NCBI GenBank assembly: GCA_902492105.1
Contig: CABUKD010000003.1
Span: 10,618 to 74,617 of the forward strand
DNA length: 64,000 nucleotides
Reading direction: 5' to 3'
Source: an uncultured Clostridium sp.
GTDB lineage: Bacteria; Bacillota; Clostridia; TANB77; CAG-508
A program made the translations under genes and the position numbers. The notes below the pieces were generated by a model that had not been told where the DNA came from, did no database searches, and saw only the letters and a list, made by a program, of their open reading frames with translations. Of the stretch, positions 27,596 to 35,199 are shown in pieces (within the stretch, counting starts at the first letter, position 1; every line of letters starts with the position of its first letter).

Positions 27596-28558
27596 GTGAA
27601 GTTTATTTTTAAAAAGCAAATTAAATACTATACAAAAGAAACCTTTAAATGGATAATCTTAGTAGCAATTGCTTTATTTATTGCAATGACAGTTATTTTA
27701 ATAAAATACAAAATAGCATATAGTGTAAGTATTTCAGGAGAACAATTAGGATATATAGAAAATAAAAAAGAATTAGAAACAAAAATAGAAGAAATTAGAA
27801 ATCAAGAAGGAACAAATAATATTGCGTTTGTAGATATTGCAGCAGTTCCAGAATATACTTTTACTTTAGTAGACAAAAGCATGGAAATGAACCAAGAAGC
27901 TATTATTGCTAAAATAGAAGAACAAACAGAACTTACTTATAAATATTATGCAGTAACCTTAGATGGAGAGCAAAAATCAATTGTAAACACTTTAGAAGAA
28001 GCAGAACAATTAGTTACTGAAATGAAAGAAGAATACGAAGATAGTGTTAAATTTACAATTGGAATTAATGAGTTATATACACAAGATATAGATGAATATG
28101 AGGCAGTGGATATCAAAGTTGCAGAAAAAGAAGTATCAGAACAATTACAAGAAATTGAAGACTCTTCTGTAAATGGAGTTTACTTAGCAGTAAGACCGGT
28201 TTCTGGTGTTATTACTTCACGTTTTGGTAACAGAGAAAGTATTCGTACTTATGCTCACACTGGATTAGACATTGCAGCACCTTATGGAACACCAATTAAA
28301 GCAGCGTGTGATGGTACAGTAGAATTTGCAGGATACCAAGGAAGCTATGGTAACCTAGTAATTATGAACTGTGGAAATGGCGTAAAAATTTATTATGGTC
28401 ACTCTAGTAAAATTTATGTAGAAGAAGGAGAAAAAATAGAAGCAGGAGATACCATTGCAGCAGTCGGTTCAACAGGTAACTCAACAGGTAACCACTTACA
28501 CTTTGAAATAAGAGTAAATGGCACTAGAGTAAACCCACAAAATTATATTTATAATTAA
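27596..28558 (+). CDS. Membrane-anchored M23 peptidase (LytM-type)
   Basis: 320 residues. N-terminal membrane anchor (about residues 18-40), a linker with helical segments, and a C-terminal M23 endopeptidase domain with HTGLDIAAPYG (His and Asp zinc ligands, residues about 220) and HLHFEIRVNG (HxH, about 299). M23 enzymes cleave peptidoglycan cross-bridges at the cell surface. The start is unclear: GTG 27596 lies only one base after AAAGGAG, and the only codon in frame at normal spacing is ATT 27605. It is transcribed from its own promoter at 27538. Confidence 0.85.
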   Translation: MKFIFKKQIKYYTKETFKWIILVAIALFIAMTVILIKYKIAYSVSISGEQLGYIENKKELETKIEEIRNQEGTNNIAFVDIAAVPEYTFTLVDKSMEMNQEAIIAKIEEQTELTYKYYAVTLDGEQKSIVNTLEEAEQLVTEMKEEYEDSVKFTIGINELYTQDIDEYEAVDIKVAEKEVSEQLQEIEDSSVNGVYLAVRPVSGVITSRFGNRESIRTYAHTGLDIAAPYGTPIKAACDGTVEFAGYQGSYGNLVIMNCGNGVKIYYGHSSKIYVEEGEKIEAGDTIAAVGSTGNSTGNHLHFEIRVNGTRVNPQNYIYN

Positions 28559-28570
28559 AATCAAAGTTAA

Positions 28571-28700
28571 AAAATCAGCCAAGAAGGAACGTCCCTCTTG
28601 GCTGATTTTCAACCATTGGGGACGTTCCTTTTTGGTCGATTTTCAACCACTAGGGACGTTCTTTTCTGGTTGATTTTCAGCCAAAAGGGACAGTCCTTAA
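28571..28700. repeat. REP-like repeat cluster, right-flanking the RAYT gene
   Basis: Four alternating units: AATCAGCCAAGAAGGAACGT, GGGGACGTTCCTTTTTGGTC, AGGGACGTTCTTTTCTGGTT and a final CAGCCAAAAGGGACAGTCC, all variants of one palindromic core. Units in opposite orientation form hairpins. With 29861-29948 it brackets the RAYT transposase gene. Between 28701 and 28990 there is only AT-rich DNA and one hairpin. Confidence 0.85.
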
Positions 28701-28827
28701 AAAAACTTAAAAGCTCAAAAGCAACTGTTTTCTAAGAAAAAATATCTTAAAAAGGAAAAGAGTCTTCAAAAAAGAACAGCCTTTAAGCTTATTTTTATCT
28801 ATTTTTAATAAAAAATGAACTAAATAA

Positions 28828-28860
28828 AAAAGTAGTCATTTTCTCTTTATGACTACTTTT
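28828..28860. terminator. Hairpin terminator
   Basis: AAAAGTAGTCAT (28828-28839) pairs perfectly with ATGACTACTTTT (28849-28860). Confidence 0.7.
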
Positions 28861-28990
28861 GAAAATAAAAGGGGATGTTTTTCTAATCTATAGTCAATAA
28901 CGGAGTAACTAATTATTGACTACGTATATAATATACCAAGAAAATTTGTCCATTTTGTGAACTAAAAGTGATAAATTAGAAAATAAAATA

Positions 28991-29752
28991 TTAATCTATT
29001 TTTTCTAAAATTTTATGGGTAGTATATCTGCTAATATGCAACAATTCCGCAATTTTTCGTTCAGACAAGTGGTTTTCTTTATGCAATTTTAAAATTAAAT
29101 CTTTTAACAAAAATGGAATTTGAATTACTTGGTCAAAGGATAAATTCTTCTCCTCTAAAAAAGAACTTATAGTATCTTCAACATGTACATCATTTTCAAT
29201 ATCTAAAAAATTGGCGTCAGTTATTTTATGAATTGCTAAAAAAGTAGGAAGATAATTAAGAGAACTTTCAAAAATTAATTGAAGAATATTATCAGAAACG
29301 ATCCCAGAGTGTTTTATAAATTGATTATAACTTGAATATGGATAATCTTGCAAATTAGAAACCATGTTAGCCTTAACAGGATTATGATGAATATAAGATA
29401 AGCAAGAATATAAATGCTTTTGATCTAAAATAGGTTCGCTTACAAAGCGATTTCGGAAAACATAGCCAACTCGATTTTCCTGTTTATTATAATAAATGGC
29501 ATAAGCTGTATTAATACTGCGCATAAGCTTGGATATAGATTCAACATGGTCAGTATACATTAAATGATGGGCATGATTATCCATAATACAATAAGCTACC
29601 AGTTTAACATCTGTTCCTTCTAACTTATGAAGCAAGATATTTACATATTTTTTCTTATAATAATTTTTTTGAAAGATTGGCTCTTTTTTAATTCCTTGTG
29701 TGATTACATGAAAAAAATTGTTAGTATATAAATTTCTGGCAATACGAGGCAT
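28991..29752 (-). CDS. REP-associated tyrosine transposase (RAYT, Y1/HUH family)
   Basis: About 253 residues from ATG 29752, chosen because AGGAG lies 6 bases upstream (the open frame reaches 29848). It starts MPRIARNL, as RAYTs do. The HUH motif is in YCIMDNHAHHLMY, and the second region has LSYIHHNPVKANMV and PYSSYNQF. A C-terminal helix-turn-helix-like segment (HLSERKIAELLHISRYTTHK) may bind DNA. Family members are single-copy HUH nucleases that recognise and mobilise REP hairpins. REP-like clusters flank this gene on both sides, so it is the probable mobiliser of the repeats in this window. Confidence 0.88.
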   Translation of the reverse strand: MPRIARNLYTNNFFHVITQGIKKEPIFQKNYYKKKYVNILLHKLEGTDVKLVAYCIMDNHAHHLMYTDHVESISKLMRSINTAYAIYYNKQENRVGYVFRNRFVSEPILDQKHLYSCLSYIHHNPVKANMVSNLQDYPYSSYNQFIKHSGIVSDNILQLIFESSLNYLPTFLAIHKITDANFLDIENDVHVEDTISSFLEEKNLSFDQVIQIPFLLKDLILKLHKENHLSERKIAELLHISRYTTHKILEKID

Positions 29753-29860
29753 AAATAACTCCTGAAAATAAATAATTTGAAATAATAAAATTATTATATA
29801 AGTACATAAGAAAAAAGTCAAATAAAATCGTATGACAAAAATCGACATTTCAAGTCAAGC

Positions 29861-29948
29861 ACTGTCCTTACTGGTCAAAAATCAGCCAAAAAGGAACGTC
29901 CCTAGTGGCTGAAAATCAGCCAGAAAGGAACGTCCCTATTGGTCGAAA
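29861..29948. repeat. REP-like repeat cluster, left of HtrA and upstream of RAYT
   Basis: Three units including CAGCCAAAAAGGAACGTCCC and CAGCCAGAAAGGAACGTCCC in the same orientation, plus a degenerate unit at 29861. It ends two bases from the stop of the HtrA gene. Confidence 0.85.
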
Positions 29949-29949
29949 A

Positions 29950-31335
29950 CTATGGTTGTTCTTGAAGTGTTACAGTAACCTCTTTTTCTTTTCCATCACG
30001 ATTGATTTTTAGTTTAATAGTATCACCAATTTGTTTTTGGTTCTTAATTTCATTTAATTCATCCATAGTAGTAATTTCTTTTCCGTCTGCTTCAATAATG
30101 ACATCACCAATTCGTAATCCTGCCTTTTCAGCAGCAGAGAAATCTTCAATTGTTTTGATATAAATACCTACTACTAAATTATTTGCTTTTGCAGTTCTTT
30201 CATCTAAATCAATTCCACCAATTCCAATATATGGTCTTTTTACTTTACTATATTCTATTAATTGTTCATAAATATTTTTGGTAGAGTTAATTGGAATAGC
30301 AAATCCAACACCTTCTACACCAGTTCCAGATAATTTTAAAGTGTTAACACCAATTACCTGACCTTTGCTGTTTACTAAAGCTCCACCACTATTTCCAGAG
30401 TTAATAGCAGCATCGGTTTGAATTGCTATATATTTATTTCCATCTTCGTCTTCTACTTCTCTATTTACAGCACTTACAATGCCAGCCGTAACACTATTAT
30501 CTAAGCCTAAAGGACTTCCAATTGCCATAGCGAATTCTCCTACTTGAACAGAATCAGAATCTCCAAGTTCAGCAGCAGTTAAACCATCTTTCTCTATTTT
30601 AATAACAGCTAAGTCGGTTTGGCTATCAGTACCAACAATAGTTCCTTCATATTCTGTGTCATCATTATATAGTTTAACAGTTACTTTATTAGCCTCTTCG
30701 ATTTCATAAAAAGCATTAGAACTAGAAGAGCTAACAACATGGTTATTGGTTAAAATATAACCATCTTCACTAATAATAATGCCAGAACCTTTAGCTGTTG
30801 CTTTAGAAGAAGTAGGGTTAAATATAGAATTTACCGAATATTCTACTGTAATTGCTACAATAGAAGGTTGTACTTTTTGAGCTACTCCTACAGCGGTATC
30901 AGAATATCCTTGTAAAGAGATTAATTGGGTATTTAAATTTACAGAAGAACTATTGTTATTATCTTCTGAAGTTGTAGCAGAATTATTAGTAGTAATTAAT
31001 TGCCTTACAATTGCATCTTTAATAGGAGGAACACTCACGCAAGTACCAATTACTATTGCGGTTCCTAATACACCACAGCAGAATGGTAATACTACTGTTT
31101 TACCAAAACCAGCTCCGCCAGATTTTTTCTTTTTACCGTCTTCCTGAAAAGCTTTATAATTTTTTTCTGTAGTTGCTGGACTTACACTTTTAAAACTTTG
31201 ATTGAAATTAGTAGTACTAGATGTGTTATTAATACTAGATTGATTTTGGATGCTATTTGCATCTTGTCGATTTACGTTATTATTTTGAGCCGACTGATTT
31301 AAATTGTTGTTTTGATTTGATTGATTTTCTTCCAT
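29950..31335 (-). CDS. HtrA/DegP-like serine protease with PDZ domain
   Basis: About 461 residues from ATG 31335 (GGAGG seven bases upstream; the frame opens at 31359). A long Asn/Gln/Ser-rich cytoplasmic N-terminus precedes a membrane anchor near residues 80-100. The trypsin-like S1C domain shows all three catalytic regions: GYILTNNHVV (His), SQTDLAVIKI (Asp) and AINSGNSGGAL (Ser). One PDZ domain occupies the C-terminus (GIYIKTIEDFSAAEKAGLRI). It degrades or refolds damaged envelope proteins. A small palindrome upstream (31394-31406) may be an operator. Confidence 0.93.
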   Translation of the reverse strand: MEENQSNQNNNLNQSAQNNNVNRQDANSIQNQSSINNTSSTTNFNQSFKSVSPATTEKNYKAFQEDGKKKKSGGAGFGKTVVLPFCCGVLGTAIVIGTCVSVPPIKDAIVRQLITTNNSATTSEDNNNSSSVNLNTQLISLQGYSDTAVGVAQKVQPSIVAITVEYSVNSIFNPTSSKATAKGSGIIISEDGYILTNNHVVSSSSSNAFYEIEEANKVTVKLYNDDTEYEGTIVGTDSQTDLAVIKIEKDGLTAAELGDSDSVQVGEFAMAIGSPLGLDNSVTAGIVSAVNREVEDEDGNKYIAIQTDAAINSGNSGGALVNSKGQVIGVNTLKLSGTGVEGVGFAIPINSTKNIYEQLIEYSKVKRPYIGIGGIDLDERTAKANNLVVGIYIKTIEDFSAAEKAGLRIGDVIIEADGKEITTMDELNEIKNQKQIGDTIKLKINRDGKEKEVTVTLQEQP

Positions 31336-31393
31336 TGTTTTACCTCCAAGTTTTTTCAATTGATATTATCATATCCTAAATTAATTATATGAT

Positions 31394-31406
31394 ACAATAG
31401 TATTGT
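31394..31406. promoter_or_regulatory. Small palindrome upstream of the HtrA gene
   Basis: ACAATA-G-TATTGT is a perfect 6-1-6 inverted repeat about 60 bases before the HtrA start, next to TATAAT on the minus strand. It is a possible repressor site; no regulator is identified. Confidence 0.25.
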
Positions 31407-31565
31407 GAAAAAAATGTGAAGTTTTTGTATTTTTTATTGTGACTTATGAAAGGACTTGCAAAATCTCACCAATCCTTATATAATAATGCAAGATAATTTA
31501 AACATAGAATAAAAAATCACTTGTTTATAAAATGAATAAAAATAGAATGTGAGGAATGTAAAAAA

Positions 31566-32055
31566 ATGAAAAGCGAAAAACGGATTATCTTTTATAGCAA
31601 CTATTTTTTTAGTACTAGTGATAGCAGTGTTAGTATTTGGCGTAGTATATTTTATAAGAATTCAATATGCCAAAGAAACGCTAGAAGATTTAAAAACAGA
31701 TATGCTATTAGTACAAGCTAAAGTAAAAACCATTTCAAGTGAATATATTTTAGAAGAAAAGGACGCAGTTTTAAAAGGAACCAAACTTTCAGAAATGGAA
31801 GAAAATGCTACTATTCAGCAATTTTTAGAAAAAGAATTATTTGACTCAGATAAAAAAGGAAAAAAATATTATGTATGGGATCAAAATACCCTTCAAGAAC
31901 AAGAACTAAGTCAAGTAACTTTAGAAGAGGGAGCTTATTACATAGTAGAATATACAGATAATGAGGTATATTATACCAAAGGCTTTACTTATGCAGATGG
32001 AAATACTTATTATGAAATATCAGATATAGAGCAATTAGAAGCAGAAGAACAATAA
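31566..32055 (+). CDS. Prepilin-like membrane protein, CGG +1 frameshift at codon 6
   Basis: The ATG at 31566 follows GAGGAA. The frame MKSEK reaches in-frame CGG (31581-31583). Skipping the C gives MKSEKGLSFIATIFLVLV, a short basic leader, Gly and a hydrophobic helix as in type IV prepilin-like proteins, followed by about 130 residues with acidic and tyrosine-rich content (EGAYYIVEYTDNEVYYTKG). Without the shift the frame stops producing a sensible protein at once. A start at ATA/GTG codons inside the helix would lack the leader and has no ribosome binding site. Probably a pseudopilin or small anchored protein of unknown role, upstream of rnhB by 97 bases. Confidence 0.7.
31581..31583 (+). 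other. CGG +1 frameshift site (prepilin-like protein)
   Basis: Context aaa CGG att. The +1 reading GGA TTA TCT gives GLS, placing Gly at the prepilin-type cleavage position. Confidence 0.75.
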
Positions 32056-32152
32056 AATTATGTTTAAAAAGAAAAATAGAAAAAAGTTACATAAAGATAG
32101 AGTATAGAGAAATTCCAAAAATGAAAGTTTATATAAAAGGAAAGGGGTTATA

Positions 32153-32821
32153 GTGAAAGAAAAAGAATTAGAAAGATTACAACAATTAAAAAAAGTAGAA
32201 GAAGAATTATACACCCAAAAGGAACTAAAAGCCATTGCAGGAATAGATGAGGCAGGAAGAGGACCACTAGCAGGACCTGTGGTAGTAGCATGCTGTATAA
32301 TGCCAAGAGATTCCATGATAGAAGGGGTAAATGATTCCAAAAAAATTGCAGAAAAAAAGAGAGAAAAACTATATGAACTTATTACTAAAGAAGCTATTGG
32401 TTATGGTATAGGGGTCATTAGTCAGACAGAGATTGATGAAATTAACATTTTGCAGGCTACTAAAAAAGGATTAACAGAAGCAATCAAAAATTTAGAAGAA
32501 AATTTAAAGAAGAAACCAGAGTTAGAAATGACAAAACCAGATGCTATTTTAGTAGATGCATTAACCAAAATAGATACAGATGGTATACCATATAAATCTA
32601 TTATTCATGGGGATGCCATTAGTTATTCTATCGCATGCGCTTCAATTATTGCAAAAGTAACAAGAGATAAAATGATGAGAGAGTGGGACGAAATCTATCC
32701 ACAATATGGTTTTGCAAAACATAAAGGATATGGAACTGCTATGCACATAAAAGCCATACAAGAATATGGACTTTGCCCATTACATAGAAGAAGTTTTACT
32801 AAAAACTTTATTGAAAGATAA
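32153..32821 (+). CDS. rnhB: Ribonuclease HII
   Basis: 222 residues from GTG 32153 (AAAGGGG six bases upstream). RNase HII removes ribonucleotides and RNA-DNA hybrids from the chromosome. Its catalytic carboxylates are visible in AGIDEAGRGPLAGPVV (Asp-Glu), ILVDALTK (Asp) and the C-terminal GDAISYSIACASIIAKVTRD (Asp), with YPQYGFAKHKGYGT following. The length is normal. It is followed after 51 bases by pyrimidine-nucleoside phosphorylase. Confidence 0.96.
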   Translation: MKEKELERLQQLKKVEEELYTQKELKAIAGIDEAGRGPLAGPVVVACCIMPRDSMIEGVNDSKKIAEKKREKLYELITKEAIGYGIGVISQTEIDEINILQATKKGLTEAIKNLEENLKKKPELEMTKPDAILVDALTKIDTDGIPYKSIIHGDAISYSIACASIIAKVTRDKMMREWDEIYPQYGFAKHKGYGTAMHIKAIQEYGLCPLHRRSFTKNFIER

Positions 32822-32872
32822 TTTATTGAAATAATAAATTATTATACTTAAGAGAAAAGGGGAGAAGAGAGT

Positions 32873-34171
32873 ATGAATATTCAAGAAATTATTGCTAAAA
32901 AAAGAGATAAGCAAGAGTTATCTAAGGAAGAAATTGAATATTTTGTTACTAATTATACCAATGGACAAATTGCAGATTATCAAGCAGCAGCTTTAGTTAT
33001 GGCAATTTATTTAAATGGAATGAATGAACAAGAAACAACAGATTTAACACTTTCCATGGCGCATTCAGGAGATATTTTAGATTTATCTGACTTTGGTACC
33101 GTAGTAGATAAGCACAGTACGGGAGGAATAGGAGATAAGGTTACATTAATTTTAGCACCTATTATTGCTTCATTAGAAATTCCAGTAGCAAAAATGTCTG
33201 GAAGAGGATTGGGATATACAGGAGGTACAATTGATAAATTAGAGTCCATTCCAGGATATCGTACAGGTTTATCTATAGAAGAATTTAAAAACAATGTAAA
33301 AGAAATTAATATTTCACTTATTGGGCAAACACTAAATTTAGCTCCAGCAGATAAAAAATTATATGCATTAAGAGATAGTATTTCTGCAACAGAAAGTATT
33401 CCATTAATTGCTTCTAGCATTATGAGTAAAAAAATAGCAGCAGGTGCTAATAAAATTGTATTAGATGTTACTTGTGGAAGTGGTGCCTTTATGAAAACTT
33501 TGGCACAAGCAGAAGAGCTAGCAACAACAATGAAAAATATAGGAAAACTAGCTAATAAAGAAACAGCATGCATTATTACAGATATGGAAGACCCTTTGGG
33601 AAAAACAGTAGGAAATTCTTTAGAAGTAATAGAGGCAATAGAAGCTCTAAAAGGAAACATAGAGAAAGATGTAAAAGAAGTAGTATTTACCTTAGGTGCT
33701 TATATGATAAAACTAGCTGGAAAAGGAGATAATATAGAAGAAAATAAGCAAAAAATGCAAGAACAAATTAGCAATGGAAAAGCATTGGAAAAATTAAAAC
33801 AACTAGTAGAAAAACAAGGAGGAGACAGCTCTTATATAAATAATACAGAAAAATTTCCGAAGGCAAGTTATATTTTACCTGTAATAGCACAAAAAGATGG
33901 ATATGTAGTTAACTTAGATGCGAAAAAAGTAGGAGAAATTTCTATGGAATTAGGTGCAGGTAGAAACAAAAAAGAAGATACCATTGATTCTTCTGTTGGC
34001 GTTGTTTTAGAAAAAAAGATAGGAAATGAAGTAAAAACAGGAGACATCTTAGGTTTTATCCATGCAAATAATGAAAACTTAGCCAAACAAACACAAGAAA
34101 AATTGCTTCAAGTTTATCAAATAGAAAATGAGAAGAAAGAGAAAAAGAATATATTAGAAATTATAGTATAA
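32873..34171 (+). CDS. pdp: Pyrimidine-nucleoside phosphorylase
   Basis: 432 residues, the normal length. It phosphorolyses thymidine and uridine to base and (deoxy)ribose-1-phosphate in salvage. The thymidine phosphorylase signature is present: DKHSTGGIGDKVTL, MSGRGLGYTGGTIDKLESI and SIMSKKIAAGANKIVLDV. The C-terminal domain includes a potential sodium/phosphate-binding helix region and ends with a lysine-rich tail. The ribosome binding site AGAAGAGAG precedes ATG. It ends before a large hairpin shared with the convergent zinc-ribbon gene. Confidence 0.93.
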   Translation: MNIQEIIAKKRDKQELSKEEIEYFVTNYTNGQIADYQAAALVMAIYLNGMNEQETTDLTLSMAHSGDILDLSDFGTVVDKHSTGGIGDKVTLILAPIIASLEIPVAKMSGRGLGYTGGTIDKLESIPGYRTGLSIEEFKNNVKEINISLIGQTLNLAPADKKLYALRDSISATESIPLIASSIMSKKIAAGANKIVLDVTCGSGAFMKTLAQAEELATTMKNIGKLANKETACIITDMEDPLGKTVGNSLEVIEAIEALKGNIEKDVKEVVFTLGAYMIKLAGKGDNIEENKQKMQEQISNGKALEKLKQLVEKQGGDSSYINNTEKFPKASYILPVIAQKDGYVVNLDAKKVGEISMELGAGRNKKEDTIDSSVGVVLEKKIGNEVKTGDILGFIHANNENLAKQTQEKLLQVYQIENEKKEKKNILEIIV

Positions 34172-34182
34172 AATAAAAAAGA

Positions 34183-34262
34183 GGCTTTCCTAAAATTAGA
34201 CTAAATTTATTTAATAAAAGACAATCCTAATACTTTAGTTATCTCTAATTTTTAAGAAAGCC
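34183..34262. terminator. Long hairpin between convergent genes
   Basis: GGCTTTCCTAAAATTAGA (34183-34200) pairs with TCTAATTTTTAAGAAAGCC (34244-34262) with one bulge, around a 43-base AT-rich loop. Probably a bidirectional terminator. Confidence 0.6.
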
Positions 34263-34276
34263 ACTTTTCTTATATA

Positions 34277-34537
34277 TTATAATTGCGTCTTATTTTCAAT
34301 ATGACTTGCAAAATCAGAAAATTGCTCTTGACTTAAAAAACGAGTTAAATTCTTAGCAGAAATACCAGTAGAAGCCATAATAGTATCAAAATTATAGCTA
34401 CCACTACCCTTTTCATTTTCTTGCATGTAGTTTTCTAAACGATGCATTTCTAGAGCATCTTTTTCTTGGCAATTTGGACAAACTGTACTATTTGTTATAA
34501 AAAAACAACCACAACGACTACATTTATTAAAATTCAT
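34277..34537 (-). CDS. Zinc-ribbon protein, flagellar-operon TIGR03826-like
   Basis: 86 residues. The N-terminus carries CSRCGCFF and CPNCQ, two CxxC knuckles that should bind zinc. A helical region with a helix-turn-helix-like segment follows (STGISAKNLTRFLSQEQF). The order zinc ribbon then short helix-turn-helix resembles the YvyF/TIGR03826 proteins found near flgM in Firmicutes, but no flagellar genes are nearby, so the assignment is tentative. AGGAGG precedes ATG. Confidence 0.6.
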   Translation of the reverse strand: MNFNKCSRCGCFFITNSTVCPNCQEKDALEMHRLENYMQENEKGSGSYNFDTIMASTGISAKNLTRFLSQEQFSDFASHIENKTQL

Positions 34538-34760
34538 ATTTTACCTCCTATTTAAATAGTAAATCCTTTAAAATTCTATATTTCAAACGATTCGATACAT
34601 AGTTATCGTTTACTTTATATTTATGATATTTACAGTATAACATAAACAAAGACAAAAGGATACAAAAATAGACAAAAAAATAAAAAAACTGTTGATAAAT
34701 TAAAAAATTAATGCTATGATGAATTCAATACAAGTAAAAAACAATCTAAGGAGAAGTGCT

Positions 34761-34926
34761 ATGAACCAGCAAAAGCTTGAAACAGTAAGAGAGAGAGAGA
34801 GAGAGAGAGTTAATTTCTAAACCAACAACTAAAAAAAATTTAGTTTTATTTGTTGTATCAAAATGGTATATAAAGTATAGAAATATAAGAGATGGGTTAT
34901 ACTACCAAAAGTATAATTCATCTTAA
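34761..34926 (+). other. AG-repeat leader region with small ORF and terminator-like hairpin (copy B)
   Basis: ATG 34761 follows AAGGAG. The frame reads NQQKLETV then Arg-Glu repeats from an (AG)11 tract (34788-34809) and stops at 34818. The +1 frame continues past the repeat as SKPTTKKNLVLFVVSKWYIK, homologous to copy A, and ends at 34924-34926. Its end overlaps a hairpin (34890-34902 with 34911-34923) that keeps pairing through G-U changes relative to copy A. Both copies have exactly (AG)11 and the same +1 offset. Confidence 0.45.
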
Positions 34927-35014
34927 ATTTTTCTTTACAAAGAAATAAAAAAACAGTATAATGAAATTAAATTGTATATTCTATATTATATATTAGTTAG
35001 CAATCAATTAATAA

Positions 35015-35141
35015 TTATATTTTTTCATAAGTTCGCCTAAATAAACTTGTGAAAAATGATACAGCTTTTTAAAACAGATATAAAAATTTTAAATATGTGT
35101 TATAAAATGACCTGACGATTAGAAAAATGCGAAAAAATATG
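35015..35141 (+). ncRNA. Structured element of unknown class, copy B
   Basis: Core stem CATAAGTT (35026-35033) with AACTTGTG (35044-35051). Relative to copy A a C-G pair has changed to U-A on both sides, which is covariation. An outer stem, ATATTTTTT with AAAAAATAT, encloses it, and the block AGAAAAATGCGAAAAAATAT is shared. It ends 58 bases before the prepilin-like gene at 35200. Confidence 0.5.
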
Positions 35142-35199
35142 TTTGAAAAGTAAAAAGAAAAAGTGTGAAAAAATATTTTTATAGGAGGGATAAAAGAGA

